A program made the translations under genes and the position numbers. A DNA stretch of 22,855 nucleotides from Brachionus koreanus (Eukaryota > Rotifera > Eurotatoria > Ploima > Brachionidae): the NCBI GenBank assembly GCA_016987375.1, contig PJRA01000444.1, positions 956,611-979,465 on the forward strand, in the 5' to 3' direction. Positions 8,544 through 19,600 of this stretch are shown here, piece after piece (the first letter of the stretch is position 1; each line of letters starts with the position of its first letter). The notes under the pieces were generated by a model. It saw only the letters and a program-made list of their open reading frames with translations, made no database searches and was not told where the DNA came from.

Positions 8544-11399
8544 CTAAGCCAAAATACTAGGATACATAAAATGACTCATGTTCATATGATGGTGTTGTGA
8601 ATTGCTTGAATAGGAATTGTTCATATTGTTGTTGTTGTTGTTGTTGTTGTTGTTTGGAATATTGACGGCTTGTTGGCTAGTTTGTTGCATGTGAGATTGA
8701 TGCAAACTTTGAGACTCTGGTGAAATACTTGGTGCATATTGTTGATACATGTTACGCTGATTAGCAACAGCGGCAGCTGCCAAATGACTTGAGCTAGTCA
8801 AATAGCTAGTAGAAAGTTGTTCGTACACCCGAGGGTCATTGCTCATAAACGGATATCCGGACTGAGATTGCTGCAGCGTGCACTGGCTCATGGGGTTAGA
8901 GAAAGCGCCCATGCCATACGGGTCAGCCATAGGATTGGCGAATGATTGCGAGTACATGGTATTTGTGAACAAATCGGGCGCTGAATTCAAATTAGAGCTT
9001 CTCATAAGCAAATGATCGTTTTGATTAGTGGTCGACGTGGCTGAGCTGGAGCTTGAGCCGGGTGTGGCTGCGCTCATGCATTGAACGTGTGAGCCAGAGT
9101 TGACGATTGGGTTGTTGGCGGCGGCGCTGCCAATCGATGAGCCAGTGCTGTTGTTGTTTGATCGACGCTGATTTCTGAGCTTTTCTTCGCGTCGCCACTT
9201 GGCCCGTCGGTTCGAGAACCAGACCTGGATGCGCGCCTCCGGCAACGTAATCTTCTGCGCCAGTCTCTCTCGGGCATAAACGTCCGGATAGTGTGTTCGT
9301 TCGAATTCTTTTTCGAGCGCGTCTATCTGCTCCTGGGAGAACGAGGTTCTGTTGCGCTGCAGCTTGCGCTTCAGTCTCAGTCGGGCCTGGGTCTCTTCGT
9401 CCAACTCGGCTGGGTTTCCAAAGCCTGCCGAGTCCTCGTCCTCGTTCTCGCTGTTCAAATTCGAGCTGTCCAAGTCTTCTGTTAGAGAAAGAAAAAATTA
9501 AAATAAATGCCAATAGATTGATTAATCAATCGACTAGTGGATGTCACGAAAGCTTATCTTGAAATATTAAAAGTTAATCAGCTATAAATTAAAACCCAGT
9601 TGAACAGAAATTAAAAGATAACAAGAAAAAAAAAGTTTAATTAAAATATTGACAGACTTAGAGCAGTCAAGTCAATAACCGGTCAATACATACATACCAA
9701 CATTAACCGACAACAAAAACAAAAAACTAAATAAAAAAAAAAAGAAACATTTTTGTTAATGCTTGAGTGCACGTTATGAGAAGACGCGCACTGATTAATT
9801 TCAAATAATAGTCGCAATTTAACGGTAATTAAACTAGTTAATTTGTTTCGAATTGAACGATTTTAAAAGTGGAATTTTCAATTTCAAATAAATCGAACAA
9901 ATATCAATGTCTATTCAGTAGGGGTTTTCGGACAACAACACTGACTATAAAAATATCACACTGTGCGATCCTATTTTGTTTTTCTCTCAGGCCATAGTCT
10001 CTCTCTCTCTTTCTCTTTCTCTCAATTTACATAACAAATGTTTCGAATTCTTAATTTTAATAAAACTCAAAAGAGCGGAATAAATTTGGCCAGTGTCCGT
10101 TGGCAAGGTTAGATTAGCTGCTGCATAAACATAACTAAAACTCAGCTTCAAAACTGACTAATTCAACGAAAAAAAACAACAACTTTTTTTCCATTTTTAA
10201 AAATTTAATGAATACAAAAATAAAATTTAAAAAAAAGTTTAATTAATGATTTTGTTGTTGTCGTTGTTGGTGGTGTATTTAAGTGTCCTGTGGCAATTTT
10301 AGACAAAAAATACCTTTGAGCAAGAAAAAACAAAAAAAAAAAGAACTGTTCTTTATTTTAGCCCCTAAGAAAAAACTAACACAACAAAAAATAAAAAAAT
10401 AAAATTTTCTAACTGCTCTCTGCTAATCACATAATCTTAAGTAATTAGTAATCTGGTGATTTACTTAATTTAGTTTAATCTTTTCTAAAAATAAACGAGA
10501 AAATAACTTGCCTTTTTTGCATTCGGCCAAATCGCTGTTGTTCATTTGGTAGGGGTCATGGTATTGTTGCTGGGAGGGCGAAGTTTGTCCATTGATGGAG
10601 AAGACGGCCATTGATGAAGGCATGTACCATGCCGAGGGATGCGACGACCATGGTTGAGAGTTGTTCAGCATTCTGAGCTTGTCATAGACATTGGTTTCTG
10701 TCGGAGCGCTGTTTTGACTGCTCGAGCTCGAGCTGTTCGACGGTGCTTCGAACGACTTGGAGGCAAGATTTCTGAGCACTCGATTAATGCTCGACACAGA
10801 CGGTATGTTGTCCTGATTGCACACGTTCTCGTTTAGCAGCCGGTCTCTAATCTCCCAGGCAAATATTGACGGGCATTCTCTCTTATAGCTGGCTATTTTG
10901 GCAACCACGTCCGACGTGGCCACTCGGGGTTTGCTGCCGCCAATGGCTCGCGGCTTAATGCTGCCAGTCTCATAGTACCGGCTCAGTATTTTGCTAACGC
11001 ATCCATTCGACACTTGCAGCATACGGCTAATGTCGCATGGCCTCGCTCCTTGATGCGCTAGCTCAACTATTTTTTGTCTGGTGCCGTCTGGCAATGGTCT
11101 GCCGTTCACGAACACTCCTCCAAGTTGATTTACACCACTGTGTCCTTCAACAATAACAAAAAAAAAAAAAAACAAAAATTAGTCTTATGTGTGATGAAAA
11201 TTTAAAAAAAAATAAAAAGCAAAAAAAAAGATTAACAAGAACCTTTAATTTTGGTTAAATCAATACCTTCAGTGTTGCGTAGTGTGTTCGAGTGCAAGTG
11301 GTTTGATGCGGACGTGTTTGAGGATGTGGATGATGTTGACGATGCGGATGAAGTAAGCGCACTGCCAGGATTTGGCGTCGAGTAAATTTGTGTTACCAT
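8544..11399 (-). CDS. Pax6: Pax6 paired-domain/homeodomain transcription factor
   Basis: Nuclear DNA-binding regulator of eye, brain and sensory development. Minus-strand exons are 11267-11399, 10512-11144 and 8544-9478: 1701 nt, 566 aa plus stop. Residues 1-45 are a Ser/Thr-rich leader. The paired domain is about 46-172, starting [20 protein letters not shown], with Pax6-class Q44 and N47 of the domain but Met at position 42. YDKLRML follows, as in Pax6. The linker to the homeodomain is about 122 residues. The homeodomain is about 295-354, starting LQRNRTSF, with QVWFSNRR giving Ser50 of the paired class. There is no octapeptide, as expected for Pax6. The C-terminus is Ser/Gln/Asn-rich, has a run of ten Asn, and probably activates transcription. 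Introns are 11145-11266 (GT-AG, phase 1, where other Pax6 genes also split) and 9479-10511 (GC-AG, phase 1). The ATG lies two bases after a CTTACTAG that could be an acceptor, so upstream exons are possible. Confidence 0.96.
8627..8653. repeat. GTT trinucleotide tract inside Pax6 coding sequence
   Basis: Nine consecutive GTT units on the plus strand read as AAC codons on the minus strand and encode most of the ten-Asn run near the Pax6 C-terminus. The tract is pure rather than mixed AAC/AAT, so it is expected to vary in length between alleles. Confidence 0.85.
9479..10511 (-). other. Pax6 intron 2, GC-AG type
   Basis: The donor reads AAAAAAG then GCAAGT, the best-known context for GC-AG introns, and the acceptor reads TTTCTCTAACAG. 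Phase 1 on both sides restores the frame (Lys-Lys-Glu-Asp). The nearest GT donor, four bases further in, would leave phase 2 and break the frame against either nearby acceptor. At 1033 bp this is far longer than the 46-62 bp ABCC introns. It contains a CT tract at 9998-10024 and several TAAT cores, so it could hold regulatory sequence. Confidence 0.8.
9998..10024. repeat. CT-rich microsatellite in Pax6 intron 2
   Basis: Interrupted CT dinucleotide tract on the plus strand, read as GA on the transcribed strand of Pax6. Confidence 0.8.
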
Positions 11400-11551
11400 T
11401 CTAGTAAGCGAGATAAGCTAAACACTTTAGAAATGAGAATAAAAATTTCTATCTATGTTCAGTTTTGAGATAAAATTAGTAATTTATATTTTTTTTCACT
11501 TGAAAAAGTTTATTAATTAATATAAAGAAAAAATTAATTAGAAATTTTGAG

Positions 11552-11581
11552 CCCCCTCCCTCTCTCTTTCTCTCTCTCTTG
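11552..11581. repeat. CT-rich tract
   Basis: Pyrimidine tract (CCCTCCCTCTCTCTTTCTCT and onward), about 150 bp upstream of the Pax6 ATG. It is complementary to the GA tract at 11829-11888. Confidence 0.85.
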
Positions 11582-11828
11582 ACTCGATTCTCTTTCATTC
11601 TCTCACTTACTCTCGACAAAAATCTTTCATTTCGAATTTATAACAAATTCCAAAGTATACACATTTATTATCTAATTTATAATGATAAGAAAACAAAATT
11701 TTCCAATTGGCTGAATGCGAGCAGCAAATAGACAAATTTAAAAATAATTAAACTTAAAATTTAGCTCTAGAGGATTGGCCAATCATATTTTTACAACAAT
11801 TTTCTACATGATTGATTAAATCGTTGTA

Positions 11829-11888
11829 AGAGAAAGAAAGAAAGAAAGAAAAATGATAGAGAGAGAGAGAGAGAAGAGAAGAGAGGGA
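11829..11888. repeat. GAAA and GA tract
   Basis: AGAAAG tetranucleotide units pass into a GA dinucleotide run and then AGAAGAGAAGAGAGG. The GA part is complementary to the CT tract about 280 bp away at 11552-11581. Confidence 0.85.
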
Positions 11889-12036
11889 TTGAAAAAGAAA
11901 ATGAAAACAAAAATAATAAAAGATAGATCTCAAATATTTGTATCTATTTTGCTTTGATGTGTACGATTTTAATTATTGGTCGAATACCTAAAGTTTATTC
12001 TTTCAAAACATATCTATATTGATTAAATCAATGTTT

Positions 12037-12060
12037 TGTTGTTGTTGTTGTTGTAGTAGT
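12037..12060. repeat. TTG trinucleotide tract
   Basis: GTTGTTGTTGTTG run ending in GTAGTAGT. It is complementary to the CAA run at 12219-12240. Confidence 0.75.
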
Positions 12061-12218
12061 ATTGTATTAGTGTTGTGTGGACCTCCTACTAGTAACTAGT
12101 TTATTAGAGATAATTTGCGCTCATTTTTCTTTGATTATTTACGTAACTTATCGTTGGCAAAAAATCTTATTGATTAATTGTTTGTGACTAATAATTATGA
12201 TCGAGCGCTTTAGATAAG

Positions 12219-12240
12219 CACAACAACAACAACATCAACC
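12219..12240. repeat. CAA trinucleotide tract
   Basis: CAACAACAACAACATCAACC, complementary to the TTG tract about 180 bp to the left. Confidence 0.7.
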
Positions 12241-12783
12241 ACAGCATATGTTTTCTTTCATTTACGTGTAATTTGTGTGTACAAATTCTCAAAAACAGGA
12301 TATTCGCATTTAGAAAAATTTATATAAAAAAAAATAGAAAAAAAAAATTCAAAACACACAAAAACTCAAACTTGATTTTTAAACTTGAAAAAACACAACT
12401 TTTTTTTTTCATTATTTCTTCTCTCCTAATTTTTTCTTCTATTAATTTTTCTATTTTTTTCCTCTGTTTGGTGTATTTAGCTGAGCGTTTTTTTTCTTTT
12501 CTTTATTTTTATATTCCTAGCTTGAATCCCATTGATCAAAAAACAAATTATTTTATTTTGCTTCTAAACCAATGAGAAAAATAAAAATATGAAAAAATAA
12601 AAAATTTATTGGATGCTAGCTAGCTAACTGAGAGCAATACTCTAATCCTATCCAGTTATGACAAGATTGGCGATGACAAAATTTTAAATTTTACAAGCCG
12701 AGATTGCTGTTTTCCCCAATGATACTAATGATTTTTTTTGTTTATAATAATAATCGCGAGAGCAGGTAGAGTAAAAGAGGCGA

Positions 12784-12809
12784 TTGTTGTTGTTGTTGTT
12801 GTTGCTGTT
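12784..12809. repeat. GTT trinucleotide tract
   Basis: Run of GTT units with one GCT. It produces an Asn run in a minus-strand open frame that is otherwise unconvincing as protein. Confidence 0.75.
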
Positions 12810-13630
12810 CAAGTTTAGGTCCCGGCGGAACGGAACATTTTTCTCAAAGAAACACAAAATAGTACTCGGGGAATAGGTCTCGGCAAAAATTAAAATCACA
12901 AAAGCCAAGTGTCTCTCAAGTGTTGTCTACCTTGATAGCAAACAAAAAAGTGATAATGCTAAATTTAAATTTGTTTTGCGCTCGACTAGCTCGACTATTT
13001 TAATACTTAGAATACTTTGACTAAAATGATAATTGCATAATAAATACATACGTAGCATAGTGCAGGTATAATTGTTCGGAGAGTTGAGCGCCACCAGACA
13101 CGGCCAGCTCTAATTATTCTAATTATAAGCTTTGGTAATCCGTGCGCTCTTTAGAGATTTAATTTTACGCCTAAGCGAATACAAGTTCTGAGACGGATTT
13201 AGGCCTGTACATGCAGACATGAAAAAAGAAAGAAAGAAAGCAAAAAAAAAAGCTTTATGTTTAGTACAGCAGCATTATTATCTAGTTTCGTAATAGGTTT
13301 AAAGTCTTGGCAAAGCAGCAGCTAAAGCCGATTAAATATCGAAATCTTGAGCTTATTGAACAAACAAACTCTCTTTTGACAATCAATGTAATACACAAAC
13401 ATTCTCACAATACAACAAAAACATATACTCATTCTAAACTAGACTCTTTTATTTTATTTTTCTTTTCTTTTTTTTTTTTGATCTCGTTTATTTGCAAACT
13501 CATAGTGCTAATGTTTGTTTAGGTATCAGGTTTGGCATCATGCTGTCCCAAACCTAAAAGACACAAAGCTTGCTTGAGATTAAATAAACTAAATATGAAA
13601 TAAAATACACCTTTATTGAATAACTTAATA

Positions 13631-13653
13631 TCTCTCTCTCTCTCACTCTCTCT
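13631..13653. repeat. CT dinucleotide tract
   Basis: TCTCTCTCTCTCTCACTCTC run on the plus strand. Confidence 0.8.
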
Positions 13654-14048
13654 TATCGAGGTAATTAGTCAAAATTAAAAAAAATAAAATGAAAATTCCA
13701 AAATTTTTTGTTGATAAATTATGATTTTAATGCTTTGCCATAAAATGTCATTTTGAAAAATAAAAAAATCAATACACTAATTTTATTGCCAGTATATATT
13801 ATAACTTAGTAATTGCAATGCTTTTAGACACTTGAAATTAGAATTGATTGTACAATTACTCAAGAAACGAATCAAAGGAAGCAAAATAGAAGAATACATT
13901 TAGAAATTTCTAAAATTGCATTTTAAGCTACTAATAGAACAAAATGAAACTAGAAAAAAAAAGAAGGGAATAAATCGAATCGATAATTTAACTGCTTTTA
14001 GTTTAAAATTAATTTCTTAAGAATTTAGAACCCGAAGCCAAATGCACA

Positions 14049-14069
14049 AGAGAGAGAGAGAGAGAGAAA
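14049..14069. repeat. AG dinucleotide tract
   Basis: About nine AG units on the plus strand, complementary to the CT tract about 400 bp to the left at 13631-13653. Confidence 0.8.
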
Positions 14070-14595
14070 GAGTTCCATAAATGAGCAAATTAGAATAAAT
14101 ACTTAGCCTTGGAGTTGAGCAATCTGTAGACTAGAATGATAGCAGCTATAAACGCTTGTCATTTATTTGGCCAAAGTAGCACAGAGCCTTTTTATACAAC
14201 CAGTAAACAGTTGATTTTTAGTCGGCACAAATCACTCATAGTCAACTTACCGTAATTGATTTAAACATGAAAAAAACAATAATGTTCATGTAAAGGATAA
14301 ACAGTTGCATGATACTGAAATTCGAATGATAGAATTTAATTAGTTCCTCTTTAGTAGATATAGTAAGGGGCATAGAATGAGTCTATATTGAGCAAATAGA
14401 AAGAGAAATAAAAAATAAAAAAAAGAGTCGGCACTTTTTTAGTTTAATTTCAGTTATGCAAAATGACTTTGATTTTTGAGGCTTAAAAAATCCGATTTTA
14501 TATCGAATACAGATAAATTCAGTTCTAATTATTATTGTTTTTAAGCCGATATTTGAATTGAGTTAATCAGGCAGATTAAATCTTCTGTAAGAATA

Positions 14596-14618
14596 ACACA
14601 CACACACATACACACTCA
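14596..14618. repeat. CA dinucleotide tract
   Basis: Interrupted CA/ACAT run in the upstream Pax6 region. Confidence 0.75.
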
Positions 14619-15098
14619 TACATATAAAGGAAAAAACTATGGATTGATAGTTGGTTGAAAGTTGCATTCGAGGAGATGTGCATTTGTTTGTTTTGTTTGA
14701 ATAGGATTTTACGCAAATTAGTCAAAAATAATATTCGTTTGTTTGTACGAATATGATTAGAAACTTTTCTTTTTCTTTTATTTATTTTTTTTGTTCCTAA
14801 TAAGAATTTGTGTCGAGCTCGCTCAGGTTGGTTCACCATTGCTCAAGCATCAATTGGTGAAGATCATTACAAAAAAATTAATATACATATATATAAAATA
14901 TATTCAAATAAAAACATTTAAATTTTTAATAATTTTCATAGTCAAAAATTAATGTTATATAAAGTAGCTCAAGTGGAAGTTATTGTTATTATTATTGTTA
15001 TTGCTTGTAGTCGTACGAAAACCGACTAAGTACTATGACTTGACTTTTTGGTCTAGTTTAAGAATTTAAGCCGATTTTTGATTGTGAATCAAACGGCA

Positions 15099-15117
15099 TA
15101 CACACACACACACACAT
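15099..15117. repeat. CA dinucleotide tract
   Basis: About nine CA units on the plus strand. Confidence 0.8.
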
Positions 15118-15425
15118 AATCCAAAGTTCATTGACCCTGCTAATTTGAGCTTCAAGACAAAAACAAAAACTAACTTGATCAAAATCTTGCCAAAGCAATG
15201 AATCATCGATTAGGGCTATTCTAATAACAGATAAAGAACCCAAAGTAAGCTAATCTGATAAAGAGCCTAATTAGTTCGATTAAATACTACTATGAATATT
15301 CATTTGAGCATGGCTAAATTAAATATTAATTAATTTTTTTATATGTCTTGTGATTTCTGATCGATATAGATATTGATTTTTCATAGGATATATGTACATA
15401 TTTTTTTTATTTTTTTTTTCTAGGG

Positions 15426-15840
15426 ATGTTTTTTTTTCTCTTAATATTCTTCCACTGTAAAGATAAAACTCCCCAACTAATTCAAATCGAATTAACTCGT
15501 GATCTAGCTGTAATTAGCAAGTTTACACGAATCAAATAGCCTCAAGACCTATCTATCAAGATTTTTTTATTGGCCAAAAATCAACAAGTAAAATATCAAA
15601 ATCTTTTTACTATTTATTAGCTTTTTTGTTGCTACTTGTCAGCTATTTGGAATTCAAGTGCCAAAACCAAACATATGTTACCCTGAATTATCACTCAGTC
15701 ATCGTATCGCAGAATTGAGACACTTCCAAATGCTGACGAATACATTAAACACCCAAATCACATCTTTACCTAATTATAAGCCTGTGTTGTCAGCACGAGT
15801 ATACATAGGTATAAATAGAGATTCCATTCTTAAAACTTGA
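15426..15840 (+). CDS. Possible small secreted-peptide gene (very tentative)
   Basis: I do not recognise this product. Exon 15426-15509 (28 codons, starting MFFFLLIFFHC, signal-peptide-like) can join exon 15643-15840 (65 codons plus stop). The 133-bp intron has donor GTAATT and a strong pyrimidine-rich acceptor (TTTTTGTTGCTACTTGTCAG), and both sides are phase 0. The product would be 93 aa. Exon 2 is less AT-rich than its surroundings and contains PKPNICYPELSLSHR. AATAAA at 15857-15862 lies about 20 bases after the stop, a normal spacing. The Phe run comes from a nine-T tract, so the hydrophobic start may be accidental. It is convergent with the large gene at 16613-22057. Exon 2 alone is more credible than the joined model. 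Confidence 0.2.
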
Positions 15841-16612
15841 GAACGTTCAATTACTTAAATAAAGCTTTTAACAATATGTATTTTGTATTTTTATTAAACC
15901 GGTAGCACATATCTTAAATTTTGTTCTAATAAAACATTGTTTTGGAACAATTCATCTTTTTGTACGTTTCTAGTTGTACAAAAAATCTACTAATGTGAAA
16001 ATTGTTTTTTTTTAATAAAAATTTTTATCAAATAAAGTTGTTTGATTTTTAAATTTTGAATTTTAGAAAAAAATTTAGAAATATAGTGTTCCTATTAGGA
16101 AAATTTTATATCATTGTTTCAAATCTAATTACGAAAATAAAATCATAATGTATCAATTTAATTCCTAGAAAATTTGCCCATAAAAAATCATTTTTCTCTA
16201 ATTAAAATTGGTGACAATGGTTTAATTTTTAGAAAATATTCAATCTTATTTTATGTCAAATTTTTATTAAAATAAAGCCAGTTAGTTATTTGAACTTTCG
16301 AATTCTATGAATTGAATGTACACTAAAAAAGAAAAGGCTTAAAATATAATTAAATTGATTAGGAAAAAAAGTGCTTTTATAAAAATAAATTAAATAACTT
16401 GTGATAGAAATGACGAGGTTGTAGACAACTTGAAAATTGAACAAGTCACAATATTCCTCGGAGTATTAAACGAAAATATTTCTTTTTGCTAAAGAATTCA
16501 TGTAATTAGCAAAAAAAATGAATTCTTGATAAATCTATGCTTACTAATTAAAGTATAATTATAGTTGGGAATTTTTTTTCAATTCTTAAAAGATACACAA
16601 AATGATTGATAA
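15841..16612. other. AT-rich intergenic spacer
   Basis: No open frame or repeat of note on either strand. AATAAA at 15857-15862 on the plus strand could end the tentative transcript to its left. The rest is the presumed 3' flank of the large minus-strand gene. Confidence 0.5.
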
Positions 16613-19600
16613 TTATTTATTATTGTCAAGAACACCTAAAATCTTAAAAACAACAAATATTTTTTTCAACAAACAATGCTTGAATAAATAAAATAAATTT
16701 TGCGAGTCGAAAAAATTCAAATTATCCTCACTTATCCGATCATGATCAATTTCCTTAATTCTTACATTCATTTCACCTCTAATAGTATCATTCAAATAAA
16801 TTTCCATTCCGTTCAAACTTGACGCATTTTGTTCTTTTAATTTGGCCACAATTTTCTCCTCAATCAAAGCCAAATTCTCTCTATTCACAATAATGAAAGG
16901 CGGATTTTGACTCTTGTTCCGCTCGGATCTTTCTTCGTTCGAATTCACAACATACTTCCAATAAATATGTGCTGATTTTCTGCTTTCTTTAGTCTCGAAG
17001 CTGAGTTCTAAATGAAGAGACGGCAACACGGCAATCAATTTAACATTGTAGCCATGTGCATCCTTGCTTTCCAAACAACAAAACTCAAGCCATTTGTTCA
17101 TATCAAACTGATCTAGGATGGCACTTTTTGTCGTAATAAAGAGAACCATTGAATTTTTGACATTCAACAAGCGACCTTGATCAACAAGTGTGGCAAGAGT
17201 GGCATCGACAAGGGCCGAATTTAGACAGTCTCTAAAACTTATTGTGGCATCTTCGATTAGACTTGAATTGTATGAAAAGCTATAAGTAAAATTGATGTGA
17301 AAAATTTTTAGAAAAAACCATGATTTAGACAAGAAACCGTCTGAAAAATAATTGAAAATTAAAGTTTTTATGTTTAAAATAAATAGATATTGACTTGAAA
17401 AATTTAAATCAAATTTAATCTTGTGTATAAACATATCAATTTGATCAAAAAGATCATCAAAGTTAGTTGAAGATCGAATGAGTCGAACTTTTTCCAAGTC
17501 AACTAGCAATTTTTCTTCATAATTAGCTAGAGAAACTTTAATGTTGTTTATGTCAGCCAATTGATAGACAGAGTTATCACAGGCCAAGTAGATCAACATG
17601 CCCGGCAAAGTCCACTCAAAATCAAAATCAGCAATACTAAATGTTGACTTGTATACAAGCGGCAATACTATATTAATTAGAAAAGTGGGTCCTGGAGCAT
17701 AGGGCTTTATATTGACTACAAAAACTGCATCTAAATTTCTTTTATTCACCTCACACTCGAACAAAATTAGAGTTTTTTTATCGAGTTCTTGGCTCAATTC
17801 AGCTCTTAGGCTTAATCTATACTTGACTTTTATTTGCTCGCTTAGACCAATATCTATCATGTTCGAATAAATAGCATCCAAGTTAGTTCCACTCAAGTAA
17901 ATAAGATAATTATCTGAATTTTGCAATGAATTGCTTTTGAGTATGAATTTAATGACTAGATTTCGAATTAGAATAGCAATTTTATATTTAATATTAAGAA
18001 AATCAAATTTTAGAACTAAATTATTAACAGACTTGAGAGCAAATTGTATTAAATAGCTAGGAATAGACAATTTGGCTACGGGCTCAATTAGTTGCAAGTC
18101 TGCTATTTCAATTTGTATATTCATATAGTGGAAAAAACTAAAGTCAATTCGACTATCAGGTAGTTTAAATTGATTTATAATTGAATCAAAAAAAACAATT
18201 TTTAATTTTGATACGGTTAGATTGATGTTGCTTATCAAATTTGTCACGTTAGTAAAAAGCTGTTCCATGAGAACAAATTGCTGCTTGAATGCTTCGATTT
18301 GTAGGCCTCGCACAACAAACACTCTATTCAGTGTAGTTAAATCTTGTAACAGATATATGCTTGTCGTATTGAATTTGAACGCTTCGATGGCCTCGATAAA
18401 ATCTTGATCACCTGAAATTTCAACTATTTTTACACACATCTCATCTAAGCAAACATGATGGTCGACTGTCAAATTTTCCCAAGTATCTGCTAATGGCCGC
18501 CAACATTCGCTTTGTGTCACATGCTGTGCTCTCTTTCTAATCGCTTTATGCATACATTCCACTAGATTAGACACACAATCAATGCTTTTTTTACTTAATA
18601 AAAAATATGCTTTAGAAGAATGGAATTTGTTTGATGCACTTAAATACGGCTCATTTAATTCTTGATTAGGATAATTTTTTTTTTCAAAAATAAAATTTTT
18701 ATAACTATTCTCATAGTCATATTGGTCGCTTACAAACAACGTTTGTATGTAGATTTCTTCTACACATAGCTTTTTTCCGCTCATATTGTCCTCATTTTGA
18801 CTAAAACCGTGCAAAATTTGATTCAAATTAATTTCATAAATTAATAGGCTAGATTTTTTTCTTCTCAACAACAACTTGTCCTGATGTGACTTTTTCTTTT
18901 TTTCTTCAACTGCCCTATTATTATTTTGATTTGTGTTTTGACTAAATTGGCTATCGGACAACGAACTTAAACTCAAACTTGACAATGAACTAAAATTTGT
19001 AGCAAATTTTAAATTTTTTATTTCTTTTAAATTAACACTCTTTTTGATTAGACTTTTTTTGTAGCTTTTTTTCCTACTTTTTAGCCAGTTAAATCTAAGT
19101 CGCTTAAAAACAGTGCTTGTTTTGCTAAAAAATTCTATATTCAAGTCCGATTGTGGTATATTTATGCCATCTTCTGGATAGAATATTTCACTAGAGCAAC
19201 ATTTGGGTGAGGATTTTTGGCCAGGCTTGAACACTACATTCGAAAATTTCTTTATCCTTGGCAAGTAGCGGATGTAAACAGAGAATTCATTTGAAAAATA
19301 AGGCGGTGTCATATTAGTTGACTTGAAATTGAGATCATTCATTTCCTCTGCACTCAAAGTCTTGGCATTTGCATTCTCGTTCATGAACGTATTCAGCTCC
19401 TGGTCAAAAACATTTATTTCCAATGGTTCAAATTTGTTTTTGATAAATTTCTCATTCGATTCAAGATTAGAAATGACTGTGAACTTTTTGCCCGTTCTAA
19501 TCTTGAACGAATGCAGGTTAAATTCGGAAAAAAATTTCCTATAACTGAAAAACATGTTCTCATTTTGAACTAGAATGCTTTGTCCAAATCCAACTTTTTG

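Larger units (their letters stand above)
11400..15425. other. Upstream Pax6 region, microsatellite-rich, no coding exon found
   Basis: Four kilobases upstream of the Pax6 start codon with no recognisable protein on either strand. They are probably 5' UTR exons, introns, promoter and enhancers. Less AT-rich islands (about 12600-13250, which includes an AATTATTCTAATTATAAGC stretch of homeodomain-like TAAT cores near 13112) look more constrained than the surroundings, but nothing here proves function. Dinucleotide and trinucleotide tracts are listed separately. Confidence 0.45.

Noticed and set aside
9025..9562. Several overlapping open frames on both strands across the homeobox (for example 9025-9513 minus, 9291-9485 plus)
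   Set aside because: They are shadows of the GC-richer Pax6 coding exon in other frames; none has a domain, and the Pax6 frame fully accounts for conservation here.
10639..10836. Plus-strand 65-codon frame opposite the paired-domain exon
   Set aside because: Antisense shadow of the Pax6 exon with no independent support.
12273..12575. Plus-strand 100-codon frame rich in Phe, Lys, Ile and Leu
   Set aside because: Composition is what poly-A/T sequence gives by chance; no domain and no splice or start context.
12684..12908. Minus-strand 74-codon frame with an Asn run upstream of Pax6, considered as an alternative first coding exon
   Set aside because: The Asn run comes from a GTT microsatellite, and no suitable donor in the right phase to reach the Pax6 acceptor at 11144 or 11399 was evident.
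18222..18407. Plus-strand frames inside the large minus-strand gene (also 19323-19544)
   Set aside because: Antisense shadows of a long real frame.
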